DNA from: Bradyrhizobium elkanii WSM2783
Lineage (GTDB): Bacteria > Pseudomonadota > Alphaproteobacteria > Rhizobiales > Xanthobacteraceae
Length of the DNA stretch: 64,000 nt
Direction of reading: 5' to 3'
NCBI RefSeq assembly: GCF_000472865.1
Contig: NZ_AXAP01000014.1
Location: 97-64,096 of the forward strand
In this document: positions 9,315 through 17,868 of the stretch, in pieces
Position numbering within the stretch: the first letter of the stretch is position 1
Layout: every line of letters begins with the position of its first letter
The notes under the pieces: generated by a model
What the model was told of the DNA's origin: nothing
The model's database searches: none
Seen by the model: only the letters and a program-made list of their open reading frames with translations
Made by a program: the position numbers and the translations under genes

Positions 9315-10091
9315 TCAGACGAGGGCGGCGATCTCGTCCGCGGCTTTGCGAAGATCCGGCAATAACTCGACGACGCGTTCCATCGTCATGCGTTCGCTGG
9401 TCGAGGCCACTGCGACGGCGGCCACTGCCGCGCCGGTGGGGCCGAGCACCGGCAGGCCGACGGCAGTCACGCCCGGAACGGCTCGGTTGCCAATCAACGC
9501 ATAGCCCGTCTTGATCGCTTGCCGCCGCAGCCGGAGCAGTTCGTTACCGCTCATATTGCCGTAGGCACGCAGCCAAGGCTCGTTGTCGGCCACGACCTCA
9601 TCTGCATCGTCGTCGCTCAGCGCGGCGAGCAGCGCAAGGCCGCCAACAGTGATGCCCAGCGGATGCCGCGCGCCGAGCGGCACCGACGGCGTCTGGATCG
9701 GATGGGTACCTTGCACTCTGTCGACGCAGACGCTGTCGTTGGCGCTGCGGATGAAGAGGAAAGACGTGTCGCCAGTGCGCTCCGCGAGTTGCTGGAGCAT
9801 TGGGTGACAACTCCGATGCATCGTGAGCGCGCGCGCGGAGACGAGGCCGATCTCGAGTGCGAAGGATCCGAGCACGTAGCGACGGGAGCCGTGCTCGCGC
9901 GCGAGCAGCCCCTCGTCAACCAGCGTCGCGAGCAGACGGTGTACGGTCGGCCGCGGCAGCGCGAGCGCGGCAGCAATGTCGGCGAGGCGAACGCCTCTCC
10001 CTTGCCGTTTCGCGACCAGCCGCAGAGCGCGGATTGCACGCGATATGGTTTGCGTCCCTGCGATCGACGTCGCTGACGTGTCTGCCACCAT
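9315..10091 (-). CDS. IclR-family transcriptional regulator
   Basis: 258 residues from ATG 10091. The N-terminal winged helix-turn-helix (about residues 14-75) reads ISRAIRALRLVAKR ... LPRPTVHRLLATLVDEGLL. The C-terminal effector domain (about 88-255) has GARHPLGITVGGLALLAA and VTAVGLPVLGPTGAAVAAV. IclR proteins are dimeric or tetrameric regulators that usually control an adjacent catabolic operon. A longer start at 10133 is possible but would overlap the palindrome at 10111-10145. It is divergent from the deacetylase-asparaginase-MFS operon, which is its probable target. Confidence 0.93.
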   Translation of the reverse strand: MVADTSATSIAGTQTISRAIRALRLVAKRQGRGVRLADIAAALALPRPTVHRLLATLVDEGLLAREHGSRRYVLGSFALEIGLVSARALTMHRSCHPMLQQLAERTGDTSFLFIRSANDSVCVDRVQGTHPIQTPSVPLGARHPLGITVGGLALLAALSDDDADEVVADNEPWLRAYGNMSGNELLRLRRQAIKTGYALIGNRAVPGVTAVGLPVLGPTGAAVAAVAVASTSERMTMERVVELLPDLRKAADEIAALV

Positions 10092-10110
10092 AGACAACCT
10101 GGCTCCAGAG

Positions 10111-10145
10111 TATTCCGCACGAAATAATTTCAATATGTGGAATAT
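10111..10145. promoter_or_regulatory. Candidate operator upstream of the IclR gene
   Basis: TATTCCGCAC at 10111 is mirrored by ATGTGGAATA ending at about 10144, and the centre holds the perfect palindrome GAAATAATTTC (10121-10131). It sits just ahead of the IclR start codon and has the size and AT-rich core typical of IclR-family operators, which suggests autoregulation. Confidence 0.5.
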
Positions 10146-10185
10146 TTAAGCTGCCCCATCAAGCCGGATCTATACCGCATCCCCG

Positions 10186-10243
10186 TAGAGCGTCATTCAA
10201 GGCACCCGATGAATGCGTGAAATTCTGAATGAGGGACGCTCTA
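10186..10243. repeat. Inverted repeat in the IclR/deacetylase control region
   Basis: TAGAGCGTC (10186-10194) pairs perfectly with GACGCTCTA (10235-10243), and inside these ATTCA (10195) pairs with TGAAT (10226). The 58-bp element may be another copy of a dispersed palindrome or part of the control region; the sequence alone cannot tell which. Confidence 0.55.
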
Positions 10244-10253
10244 TTCCGGTATT

Positions 10254-10274
10254 TGAAATTCACATGGAATTTCA
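10254..10274. promoter_or_regulatory. Candidate IclR operator upstream of the operon
   Basis: TGAAATTC and GAATTTCA are perfect 8-bp arms around a 5-bp spacer. The half-site GAAATT also occurs in the palindrome before the IclR gene. A further, looser copy, ATTCCA-N5-TGGAAT, lies at 10331-10347. The clustering of similar palindromes between divergent genes supports binding by the neighbouring IclR protein. Confidence 0.5.
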
Positions 10275-10373
10275 TCGACAGAATGTAGGGGTTTTTGACT
10301 GTTTTTGTGATGCCGCTTATCGTCGATGCAATTCCAATTAATGGAATTCTCTTACGGCGATAGGTTTTCTGTG

Positions 10374-11270
10374 ATGACTCACGACCGGCCCGGTTTCTCC
10401 ATCCGGGAACGCATTCCGTACGATCCGATCATCGGTCGCCGCTTTCGGCTTCCGGGAGGAGCGCGCGTCGCGGTATGGACGATCGTAAACGTTGAGACCT
10501 GGGATCCTGCCGGCGCGATGCCGCGTAATGTGCTGTCGCCGCCGATGGGGCAGCCGCTGTTGCCCGATATCCCCAACTGGGCTTGGCACGAGTACGGCAT
10601 GCGCGTCGGTTTCTGGCGCTTCGTCGATGTGCTGGCGACGCGCGGTCTGAAGGCTTCGTTTGCTGTCAACGGCTCGGCGATCGCTAGCTATCCCGCGGCC
10701 TGCGCAGCGGCACGCGACGCCGGATGGGACTTCATGGGCCACGGCTATGTGCAGGGACCGATGCACGGCGTCGCCGACCAGGCCATGGCGATCCGCGAAA
10801 CCGTCGATGCAATCCGCAGCTTCACCGGCAAGCCGGTGCGCGGCTGGGAAAGTCCCGGCCTGACCGAGACCAGCGATACGGTCGATCTGCTAGCGGAAGC
10901 TGGCATCGAATACGTCGCCGACTGGGTGCTGGATGACCAGCCGGTTTTCATCAGGACCCGCGCCGGCGATATCGTCTCAGTGCCCTACACCGTCGAGGTC
11001 AACGATGTGGTGCTGTCGGCGATCCAGCAGCAGCCGTCGGACGCTATCCTCCAGCGCGGACGCGACCAGTTCGATCGTCTCTACCAGGAGGGCGCCTCGA
11101 TCCCGCGGGTCATGGCGATCAGCATCCATCCCTATTTGACCGGCGTTCCGCACCGCATCCGCTATCTCGAGGCCCTGTACGATCACATCCTGGCGCATGA
11201 GGGGGTGTTGATGTGCACCGGCGCCGAGATTCTGGACATCTTCAAAAGCCAGACGGGCGACAAGTCATGA
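10374..11270 (+). CDS. Polysaccharide deacetylase-family hydrolase (PuuE/allantoinase-like)
   Basis: 298 residues from ATG 10374; in-frame ATGs at 10326 and 10341 exist but overlap an operator-like palindrome and lack homology. The NodB-type fold is seen in FAVNGSAIASYPAACAAA, the metal-site region GWDFMGHGYVQGPMH, and RGWESPGLTET ... YVADWVLDDQP. This subgroup (with PNWAWHEYGMRVGFWR) includes allantoinase PuuE and related C-N amidohydrolases; it is cytoplasmic, with no signal peptide. The stop overlaps the next ATG (ATGA), so it is co-translated with the asparaginase. The operon suggests an amide or cyclic ureide substrate. Confidence 0.85.
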   Translation: MTHDRPGFSIRERIPYDPIIGRRFRLPGGARVAVWTIVNVETWDPAGAMPRNVLSPPMGQPLLPDIPNWAWHEYGMRVGFWRFVDVLATRGLKASFAVNGSAIASYPAACAAARDAGWDFMGHGYVQGPMHGVADQAMAIRETVDAIRSFTGKPVRGWESPGLTETSDTVDLLAEAGIEYVADWVLDDQPVFIRTRAGDIVSVPYTVEVNDVVLSAIQQQPSDAILQRGRDQFDRLYQEGASIPRVMAISIHPYLTGVPHRIRYLEALYDHILAHEGVLMCTGAEILDIFKSQTGDKS

Positions 11271-12289
11271 CACGCCCGCGCATCCTGCTCGTGTCGACCG
11301 GAGGTACCATCACCATGACGGGCGGCGTCGGCGGTGGCATCGCGCCGGCGCTGACCGGGGAGGATCTGGCCCGGGCCGTCCCCGAACTCGACACGATTGC
11401 GGCACTCGACGTGGTCACCTTCTCCACCAAGCCGGGCGCCTCGCTGACACTATCGGATTTGGCTGAGATCGCCGCGCTGATCGATGCGCGTCTGGGCGGC
11501 AACGATGCGGGAGCCGTCGTGGTGCAGGGCACCGACAGTATTGAGGAAAGCGCCTTCGCTCTCGACCTTATCGTCAAGTCGAACAAGCCGGTCGTGGTGA
11601 CCGGTGCCATGCGGGGTGCCGCCTCGCCGGGTGCGGACGGGCCGGCCAATCTGCTCGCCGCAGTCACGGTTGCGACGGCGCCGATCATGACCGGCTGCGG
11701 CACGACGGTCGTCCTTAGTGACGAGATTCACGCTGCGCGCCATGTCGCGAAGGCCGACACCTCATTGCCCGGTGCTTTTCGTTCGCCGACGGCAGGGCCA
11801 CTCGGCCGGGTCGCGGAAGGGGACGTGTGGCTGCTGTTCAAGCCGGAGCGCCTGCCTCCGCTAGCGCGAGTGGTCGCTACGACTGTCCCTCCGGTTGCGC
11901 TGGTGCGGATCGGACTCGGCGACGACGGCCGCCTGCTCTCAGCCCTTGCCGGTCTCGGCTATCGTGGCGCGGTGATCGAGGCGATGGGCGCCGGACATGT
12001 CCCCGCTAGCGTCGCCCCGCTCGTCGGCGCGCTTGCAGAAGCGATGCCCGTCGTGCTGGCGAGCCGCACCGGTGCCGGGCCTGTGTTCACACGAACCTAC
12101 GGCTTCGACGGCTCCGAGATCGATCTCATCCGCCGCGGCGTCATCCCCTCTGGCATGTTGAGCGGCGTCAAGGCTCGCCTCCTGCTGCAACTCTTGCTCG
12201 GACAGGGGCTCGCACGGGACGAGATCGCCAGTGCTTATGCCGAGCGATCCGAAGGCCACCGCAGCCGGCGGGAGCGGGAGGCGGTCTAG
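11267..12289 (+). CDS. Asparaginase-family amidohydrolase
   Basis: 340 residues. The N-terminal STGGTI motif carries the nucleophilic Thr (T11) and the second Thr-Asp pair is T89-D90 in QGTDSIEE. VTGAMRGAASPGADGPANL follows as in type I/II L-asparaginases. No signal peptide is seen, so it is cytoplasmic. Members hydrolyse L-asparagine or related amides to acid plus ammonia. It overlaps the deacetylase by 4 bp and is followed by a transporter, which suggests two hydrolytic steps on one imported amide. Confidence 0.9.
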   Translation: MTRPRILLVSTGGTITMTGGVGGGIAPALTGEDLARAVPELDTIAALDVVTFSTKPGASLTLSDLAEIAALIDARLGGNDAGAVVVQGTDSIEESAFALDLIVKSNKPVVVTGAMRGAASPGADGPANLLAAVTVATAPIMTGCGTTVVLSDEIHAARHVAKADTSLPGAFRSPTAGPLGRVAEGDVWLLFKPERLPPLARVVATTVPPVALVRIGLGDDGRLLSALAGLGYRGAVIEAMGAGHVPASVAPLVGALAEAMPVVLASRTGAGPVFTRTYGFDGSEIDLIRRGVIPSGMLSGVKARLLLQLLLGQGLARDEIASAYAERSEGHRSRREREAV

Positions 12290-12375
12290 CAGCGGCCTCG
12301 TCACCGTCGCCGCATCGAGTTTTGCCCTCCACACAAGCGCGCAAGGGTACGCGCAGGGAACGGAACCACATTATC

Positions 12376-13614
12376 ATGAGCACACCGCAGAGCACTTCAT
12401 CCGTCACCGGCAAGGATGGCAAGCGTGAGAAGATCGCATTGGCGATGTTCGTCGTCCTGCTGCTGTCCTACGTGGTGAACGCGATGGACCGCCAGCTCTT
12501 CTCGCTGCTGGCGACGGATGTCCGCAGGGCGCTGAACCTTTCGCTGCCAGAGGTCGGGCTGGCCTCCACCATCTTCACGCTTGGCATGGGGCTCGCCGGC
12601 ATTCCGACCGGCTACCTGCTGCACAACATGTCGCGTCGGGGCGTCACCCTCCTCGGCCTCGTCATCTTCTCGGCGGCGACGCTGTTGACCGCCTATGCCA
12701 CCGGCCTGCCCGATCTCTTGGTCTACCGCTTCGTCTCGGGCCTCGGCGAAGCGATGCAGCTCACTGCGATCCTGGCGATCGGGACGACCTACTTCCTCAA
12801 CCACCGCGCCATGGCGGCAAGCTCACTCAACTTCACCTTCGGCATCGGCGCCATCGCCGGCCCCAATCTCGGGGCCGCCATCCTGAACGCGGCGCACTGG
12901 CAGATGCCGTTCATCCTCTTCGGCCTCGCCGGCATCCCGGCCCTAATCCTGATCCTGCTTTTCGTGCGCCCATGGTTCAGCGAGGCGAGCGTGACCGAGC
13001 AGGCAGCCGCGGGCGGCCCGGAGGAAGGCGCCGCCGACAGCCTGTGGTCGGCCCAGCCGCTGTTGCTGGCGGCCGCCACCGTATTCGCTGGGCTCGCGAT
13101 CTACGGCTATCTCGGTCTGTACCCCACCTATCTGCGCGAGGCGGTCGGCTTCACGCCCAAGGAAGCCGCGCTCGCCGTGAGCTGCTACGGCTTCGGCGCG
13201 CTGTTCTCGTTGATCGGCGGCTGGTCCGGCGACCGGTTCGACTATCGGAAGCTGCTGTTGATCTCGCTGCTGATCGCCGCTGCGTCGGGAGGGGTGCTGT
13301 TCACCCAGCTTGGCCACTCGCTGACGCTGCATATGGCGGTCTCCCTTATCTTCGGCGTCGCCATTAGCGGCATGGTCTATGCGAACCTCTCCGCCGGCAT
13401 CATCAAATCGGTGTCCCGGAAGAAGGCGGCCGAGGCGTCAGGCCTGTTCGTTGCGGCGCTCTACATTCCCGCCGCCTTCGCCGGCTATCTGCTCGGCCTG
13501 CTGAAGACTGCGCTCGGCTGGACGCCAGCCGGGGCGCTGCAGCTCTCCGGCTGCGCCCTCGTAGCCGCCCTGCTCTGTCTGGCCACGAGCCAAGTGCAGC
13601 GGAAACCACGCTGA
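12376..13614 (+). CDS. MFS transporter of the amidohydrolase operon
   Basis: 412 residues from ATG 12376 (an earlier in-frame ATG at 12322 would add a basic leader). About 12 hydrophobic helices are visible, with MDRQLFSLLATDVRRALNLS after helix 1 and a central acidic loop at about residues 203-216 (EEGAADS). The pattern resembles the anion/organic acid or sugar-acid MFS permeases. Being the last gene of the IclR-controlled cluster, it probably imports the substrate of the deacetylase and asparaginase. Confidence 0.88.
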   Translation: MSTPQSTSSVTGKDGKREKIALAMFVVLLLSYVVNAMDRQLFSLLATDVRRALNLSLPEVGLASTIFTLGMGLAGIPTGYLLHNMSRRGVTLLGLVIFSAATLLTAYATGLPDLLVYRFVSGLGEAMQLTAILAIGTTYFLNHRAMAASSLNFTFGIGAIAGPNLGAAILNAAHWQMPFILFGLAGIPALILILLFVRPWFSEASVTEQAAAGGPEEGAADSLWSAQPLLLAAATVFAGLAIYGYLGLYPTYLREAVGFTPKEAALAVSCYGFGALFSLIGGWSGDRFDYRKLLLISLLIAAASGGVLFTQLGHSLTLHMAVSLIFGVAISGMVYANLSAGIIKSVSRKKAAEASGLFVAALYIPAAFAGYLLGLLKTALGWTPAGALQLSGCALVAALLCLATSQVQRKPR

Positions 13615-13701
13615 CGGACGCGATCCGCCGGATGGTTCGCTGCTTTTGCAGAAATGACACCGCCGAGTTTCGACCCGGCGGCAAGAACAGCGAGCGCCGG
13701 T

Positions 13702-15108
13702 CTAGTGCACCACTTCACCATGCAGCGCGAGGTCGAGGCCGTCGCGCTCGGCGTCCTCGTGCACCCGAAGCCCGACGAACACCTTGACCGCAGCGAGGAT
13801 GATCAAGCTGACGACGGCATCGTAAACGATCACGGAGGCCACGCCGACGCACTGGTTGAAGAACTGACCAGCGTTCCCCTCCAGAACGCCGGCCGTCCCC
13901 CCGTATTGTTCGACCGCGAACACGCCGGTGAGCAGTGCCCCGACGATGCCGCCAATCGCATGCACGCCGAAGCAATCGAGCGCGTCATCATAGTTGAACG
14001 TGCGCTTCAAGCCGGTGCATCCCCAATAGCAGAAGACGCCTGCGCCAATTCCAATTGCAAAGGCGCCGATCGGTCCCACGAAACCGGAAGCCGGCGTGAT
14101 GGCAACGAGGCCGGCAACTGCGCCCGAGCAGATGCCGACGACAGTCGGCTTGCCCTTGAGCGACCATTCCACCAGCATCCAGGTGAAGGCGGCGACGGCC
14201 GTGGCGATCTGGGTCACCAGCATGGCCATGCCGGCCTGCATCCCTGCCGTGACGGCGGAGCCGGCATTGAAACCGAACCAGCCAACCCAGAGCAAAGAGG
14301 CCCCGATGAAGGTGAGAACCATGTTGTGAGCAGGCCCCGTCTCCTTGCGCTTGCCGAGCATGATGGCGCACATCAGACCTGCCACGCCGGCATTGATATG
14401 CACGACGGTACCGCCGGCGAAATCGAGCACCTTCACCCATGCGTTCTCGTTGGCAGCGGCGAAGACGCCGTCGGGTCCCCAGACCCAGTGCGCAACCGGC
14501 GCATAGACCAGGATCGCCCACAGGCCGATGAACCACAGCATGGCCGAGAATTTCATGCGCTCGGCAAATGCGCCGGCAATCAGCGCCGGCGTGATGATCG
14601 CAAATGTCATCTGAAAGCAGATGTACACGGCCTCGGGAATGGTTGGAGCAAGCGGATTGGGATTGCCAATTCCGCCCTTGCCGATGTCGCTCAGGATGTC
14701 CTTGAGGAACATGCGATCGAGGCCGCCGACAAAGGGCGTGCCAGCGCGAAATGCCATGCTGTAAGTCAGAATGGCGAATAAAATGGTGACGAGGCAGGTG
14801 ACCGCGAAACTGGTCATCACGGTGTCGCCGACGTTCTTCTTGCGCACCATGCCGCCATAGAACAGGCCGAGGCCCGGGATCGTCATCATCAAGACGAGCG
14901 CGACGGATGTGAGCATCCACGCCGTGTCACCCGAGTTCGGCGTGCACTTTTCAAGGACCTTGCCGCCGCAGGCCGGCGGCGTCGCGTCCTGCGCAAACGC
15001 AATGTCGCCGAGTGCGAGACCGAGGAGCGCAATTGCCAGGAAAGTCGCCAGGAAAGCAGCCGCGAATTTCACGAGCCTTTGGCTCGCATAGGTCCTTGAG
15101 TGCATCAT
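13702..15108 (-). CDS. amtB: Ammonium transporter
   Basis: 468 residues. A cleavable signal peptide (about residues 1-40, ending IAFAQ) is followed by 11 hydrophobic helices. Family motifs include LFYGGMVRKKN, the first pore His in TVVHINAGVAG, the second in FGVHAIGGIVG, and WFGFNAGSA. It conducts ammonium/ammonia across the inner membrane and is normally controlled by PII proteins; no glnK is adjacent. Two ATGs start in tandem (15108, 15105) behind GGGAG; the second has better spacing. A sigma-54-like promoter lies about 350 bp upstream. Confidence 0.95.
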   Translation of the reverse strand: MMHSRTYASQRLVKFAAAFLATFLAIALLGLALGDIAFAQDATPPACGGKVLEKCTPNSGDTAWMLTSVALVLMMTIPGLGLFYGGMVRKKNVGDTVMTSFAVTCLVTILFAILTYSMAFRAGTPFVGGLDRMFLKDILSDIGKGGIGNPNPLAPTIPEAVYICFQMTFAIITPALIAGAFAERMKFSAMLWFIGLWAILVYAPVAHWVWGPDGVFAAANENAWVKVLDFAGGTVVHINAGVAGLMCAIMLGKRKETGPAHNMVLTFIGASLLWVGWFGFNAGSAVTAGMQAGMAMLVTQIATAVAAFTWMLVEWSLKGKPTVVGICSGAVAGLVAITPASGFVGPIGAFAIGIGAGVFCYWGCTGLKRTFNYDDALDCFGVHAIGGIVGALLTGVFAVEQYGGTAGVLEGNAGQFFNQCVGVASVIVYDAVVSLIILAAVKVFVGLRVHEDAERDGLDLALHGEVVH

Positions 15109-15651
15109 CTTTCTCCCGTCGCAAGAGAAGTCGGCGAAAGGCTTGAAGAGAGGCTTTGCCGCGCCGGCACACGCGCGGCTTGCTGCTCAACGGACGTCAC
15201 CAAATGTCTGCTGTGGCCCGCTCGTCGGGTTTTCGCAGTGCTTTGGAGCGCCGCAATTGGCCTGCAGTGCTTGCCCAGAATTGGCAACGTGCCCGCCCAG
15301 GGCACAAAGCTCGGGCAACTCGGCGCCGCGGCACGGCCGTCGAGTTTCAGTGGCTTGGGGTTGGCGGCGACTAGCCTCATGGGCTGCCAGCCTTTTCAGA
15401 GACACCAAAGTCGGAAGACGTCCGTGTCGCTCTCCGACTCCCAATTCTTAGCCAGACTTAATCAAGTTTCGTGCCACCAACCATGCAGAGAAAACCCGTT
15501 GAATCAACATCGTCTCTCGTTCACCAACGCGTGAACTGACTTGGCTACTGCCGATTTTGACAGCACCTCACTGACCATAATTTAATCAGCCCCGATGGCC
15601 GTCGGCATGGCGCAGCAGTCCTCCGCGGAGGACTAGCCACCGGCGCGGACT
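15109..15651. other. Intergenic region upstream of amtB
   Basis: 543 bp between amtB and the MFS gene. Several frames are open here but none resembles a protein; in particular there is no glnK. The one feature I can support is the sigma-54-like sequence at 15461-15476, which would give a leader of roughly 340 nt in front of amtB. Confidence 0.6.
15461..15476 (-). promoter_or_regulatory. Candidate sigma-54 (RpoN) promoter of amtB
   Basis: On the minus strand the sequence is TGGCACGAAACTTGAT, compared with the consensus TGGCAC-N5-TTGCW. The -24 element is perfect; the -12 element has GA instead of GC. Ammonium transporters in rhizobia are usually NtrC/RpoN-controlled, which fits. No clear NtrC box was found nearby. 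Confidence 0.5.
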
Positions 15652-16887
15652 TTACGCCGCCTTCAATAGCGGCGGCTGCGAGGGCCGCATCAGCGCAAAC
15701 GCCACCTGGATGATGCCGCCGGCAAGCCCCAGCGCGACGCCGATGCGCCAGGCCATGGTGTAGGAGCCGAGCGCGTCGTACAGCAGCCCTCCCCCATAGG
15801 CGCCGAGGAAGCTGCCGATCTGGTGGCTCATGAAGGCGAGCCCCTGGATCATCGCCTGCCAGCGCAGCCCAAACATCTCCGCCACGGCGCCCGCGACCAG
15901 CGGGCCGACGCCCATCCACAGGAAGCCCATGATGGCTCCGAACAGCAGCGTGGAGGCAGGCGTCGCCGGCAGCATGAAATACCAGGCGAGCGCCAGCGAG
16001 CGCAGGATGTAGATCATGCCCAGCAGCGCAAGCTTGTTCCAGCGCTGGCCGGCCCAGCCGAAGAAGAGAGAGCCGAGTACGTTGAAGCCGCCGATCATGC
16101 CGAGCGTCTGCGCGCTCAGCATCGGGTCGAGGCCGCAGATCGCGAGATAGGACGGCAGATGCGTGGTGAGGAAGACAAGCTGCATGCCGCAAACGAGATA
16201 GGCGCAAGTCATCACCACAAACGAGGCGTTGCCGAGCGCTGCTCGCGCGGCAATGGCTGCGGTGGCCTCGCCGATGTCCTCGGATGACCTTGGCTTGGGC
16301 AGCGGAACCTTGTCGATCCGCCCCGCGTACCAGGCGGCAGGAATCATCGCGAGCGCCAGCACCACGAAGCCGAGCAAACCGACGCGCCAGCCGAAACCTT
16401 CATTGAGAAGCTGTCCGATCGGGGCGGACAGCAGCGCGCCGAGCGATCCGGCACCGGAGACGATGCCAAGCACCGTCGAGCGCACCGTCTCGGGCACCGC
16501 GCGGGCAGCGACCGACATCGCGATCGCGGCTGCCGTGCACGCCATCGAGGTACCGATCAGGACCCCACCGCCGATCATGACGCTGATGACGCCGTGCGCG
16601 CCCGCCATGAACGCAAGGCCCGCGATATAGAGCAGCGAGCCAACCACCATGATCGGGCGAAAGCCGTACCGTACCGTCATGGCGCCGGCGAGCGGCTGCA
16701 GGAAGCCCCAGGCGAGGTTCTGCACCGCCAGCGCCAGCGTGAAGTCGGAAACAGAAATCCGGATGTCGTGCGTCAGCGGCTGCATGAAGATGCCGAGGCT
16801 CTGGCGCAGGCCCATGCTCAGCGTGAGCATGATCGAGGCTCCGATCAGGATGGGCAGCGTGGGACGCAGGACTTGCAGCAAGGGCAT
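15652..16887 (-). CDS. MFS transporter next to TetR regulator
   Basis: 411 residues from ATG 16887, with GGGAGAA 8 nt upstream. About 12 hydrophobic helices are visible; the opening LSMGLRQSLGIFMQPLTHDI is typical of the oxalate/formate-antiporter-like and cyanate-permease-like MFS group. The substrate is unknown. It is divergent from a TetR repressor with an operator-like palindrome between them, which suggests drug or metabolite efflux induced by its substrate. Confidence 0.88.
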   Translation of the reverse strand: MPLLQVLRPTLPILIGASIMLTLSMGLRQSLGIFMQPLTHDIRISVSDFTLALAVQNLAWGFLQPLAGAMTVRYGFRPIMVVGSLLYIAGLAFMAGAHGVISVMIGGGVLIGTSMACTAAAIAMSVAARAVPETVRSTVLGIVSGAGSLGALLSAPIGQLLNEGFGWRVGLLGFVVLALAMIPAAWYAGRIDKVPLPKPRSSEDIGEATAAIAARAALGNASFVVMTCAYLVCGMQLVFLTTHLPSYLAICGLDPMLSAQTLGMIGGFNVLGSLFFGWAGQRWNKLALLGMIYILRSLALAWYFMLPATPASTLLFGAIMGFLWMGVGPLVAGAVAEMFGLRWQAMIQGLAFMSHQIGSFLGAYGGGLLYDALGSYTMAWRIGVALGLAGGIIQVAFALMRPSQPPLLKAA

Positions 16888-16950
16888 TGTTTTTGTTCTC
16901 CCTATCGATGGCGGCACAGCAAAGCCCATCTGCGATTCACGCGTTTTTTA

Positions 16951-16969
16951 GTTACACAGATCTGTTTAC
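16951..16969. promoter_or_regulatory. Candidate TetR operator between MFS and tetR
   Basis: GTTACACAGATCTGTTTAC is an imperfect 19-bp palindrome centred on the perfect ACAGATCTGT. It lies about 65 bp from the MFS start and 55 bp from the tetR start, so a bound repressor could control both genes. Confidence 0.55.
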
Positions 16970-17021
16970 TTTGGCTACAATACGAAGATACTGTCAAGCG
17001 AGTGAGATACGGAGCCAACGC

Positions 17022-17606
17022 ATGGCTTCTCCGCACCAGAAACAGACGATGAAGGAGCGCATCCTTCAGACCGCCGACCGGCTGTTCTACCTGAAGGGCA
17101 TTCGCGCCATCGGCGTCGATACGATTTCCGCGGAGATCGGCATCAGCAAGCGCACGCTCTACAACCACTTTCCGTCCAAGGACGCATTGATCGCGGCCTA
17201 TCTGGAGCATCGCTTCGTGCAGCCGAGGCCGTCGGACAAGTCACCGGTCGAGCAGATCCTCGGCACCTTCGATGCGCTGGAGCGTCGTTTCGGCGCCAAG
17301 GATTTTCGTGGCTGCCCCTTCGTCAACGCGGTCGCCGAACTCGGCAGTGAAGACAAGTCGGTCAAGAAGATCGCCATCGCCTTCAAGGAAAGTCGGCGGC
17401 TGTGGTTTCGCGATCGATTGGTCGAGCTAGGCGTTGCCGATCCGGAGGGGCTTGCGATCCAACTGCAATTGCTGGTCGATGGCTCGATCGCGCAGGATCT
17501 CGTCCGCGACGATCCCGCGATGGCGCGCGCGGCGAAAGATGCGGCGCGGGTGCTGCTGGAGAATGCCGGGGTGAAGGTCAGTAGCCCGGATGAAGCGAAA
17601 GCGTAA
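17022..17606 (+). CDS. TetR-family transcriptional repressor
   Basis: 194 residues from ATG 17022, with GGAG 7 nt upstream. The HTH (about residues 10-56) reads MKERILQTADRLFYLKGIRAI and ISKRTLYNHFPSKDALI. The ligand domain contains RGCPFVNAVAELG, typical of the YxaF/LmrA-like subgroup that regulates adjacent MFS pumps. The last residues (SPDEAKA) and stop codon are encoded by a dispersed palindromic repeat (17581-17612), so the C-terminus seems to have been altered or extended by repeat insertion. Confidence 0.93.
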   Translation: MASPHQKQTMKERILQTADRLFYLKGIRAIGVDTISAEIGISKRTLYNHFPSKDALIAAYLEHRFVQPRPSDKSPVEQILGTFDALERRFGAKDFRGCPFVNAVAELGSEDKSVKKIAIAFKESRRLWFRDRLVELGVADPEGLAIQLQLLVDGSIAQDLVRDDPAMARAAKDAARVLLENAGVKVSSPDEAKA

Positions 17607-17612
17607 TCCGGG
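17581..17612. repeat. Dispersed repeat (AGCCCGGATG...AATCCGGG family) overlapping tetR end
   Basis: CCCGGAT (17585-17591) and ATCCGGG (17606-17612) are perfect inverted arms around GAAGCGAAAGCGTA. This is a common intergenic element of Bradyrhizobium-type genomes. Here it supplies the final codons and the TAA stop of tetR. Confidence 0.7.
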
Positions 17613-17630
17613 GGCGGACGATGAGCGCAC

Positions 17631-17842
17631 GTGCCCGTGGAGAGAACCCCTCACCCAAACGAGTACGTTGCTGGCACCGGAGCAGCCCCCTCCCACAAGG
17701 GGCGAGGGCGCATCAACCGGCACCTGCAAGGCAGGGACGAATTCTGTTCGAACGGCGATGGCGCGTCGTTTCCTTCTCCCCTTGTGGGAGAAGGTGGCGC
17801 GCATGCAATGCGCGACGGATGAGGGGTTCTCTCCGCGGGCAC
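17631..17842. repeat. Long palindromic repeat (GAGAACCCCTCACCC family)
   Basis: Outer arms GTGCCCGTGGAGAGAACCCC (from 17631) and its near-complement ending at 17842 enclose inner arms CTCCCACAAGG (about 17690-17700) and CCTTGTGGGAG (about 17780-17790). The 212-bp unit could fold into one long stem. It fills the space between the convergent tetR and pleD genes and has no coding potential. Confidence 0.8.
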
Positions 17843-17868
17843 GCCGCATCCCGCGCGCTACGGAGCGG

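Noticed and set aside
15109..15460. A glnK gene between the sigma-54-like site and amtB
   Set aside because: No frame shows PII motifs; the open frames are basic and low in hydrophobic pattern.
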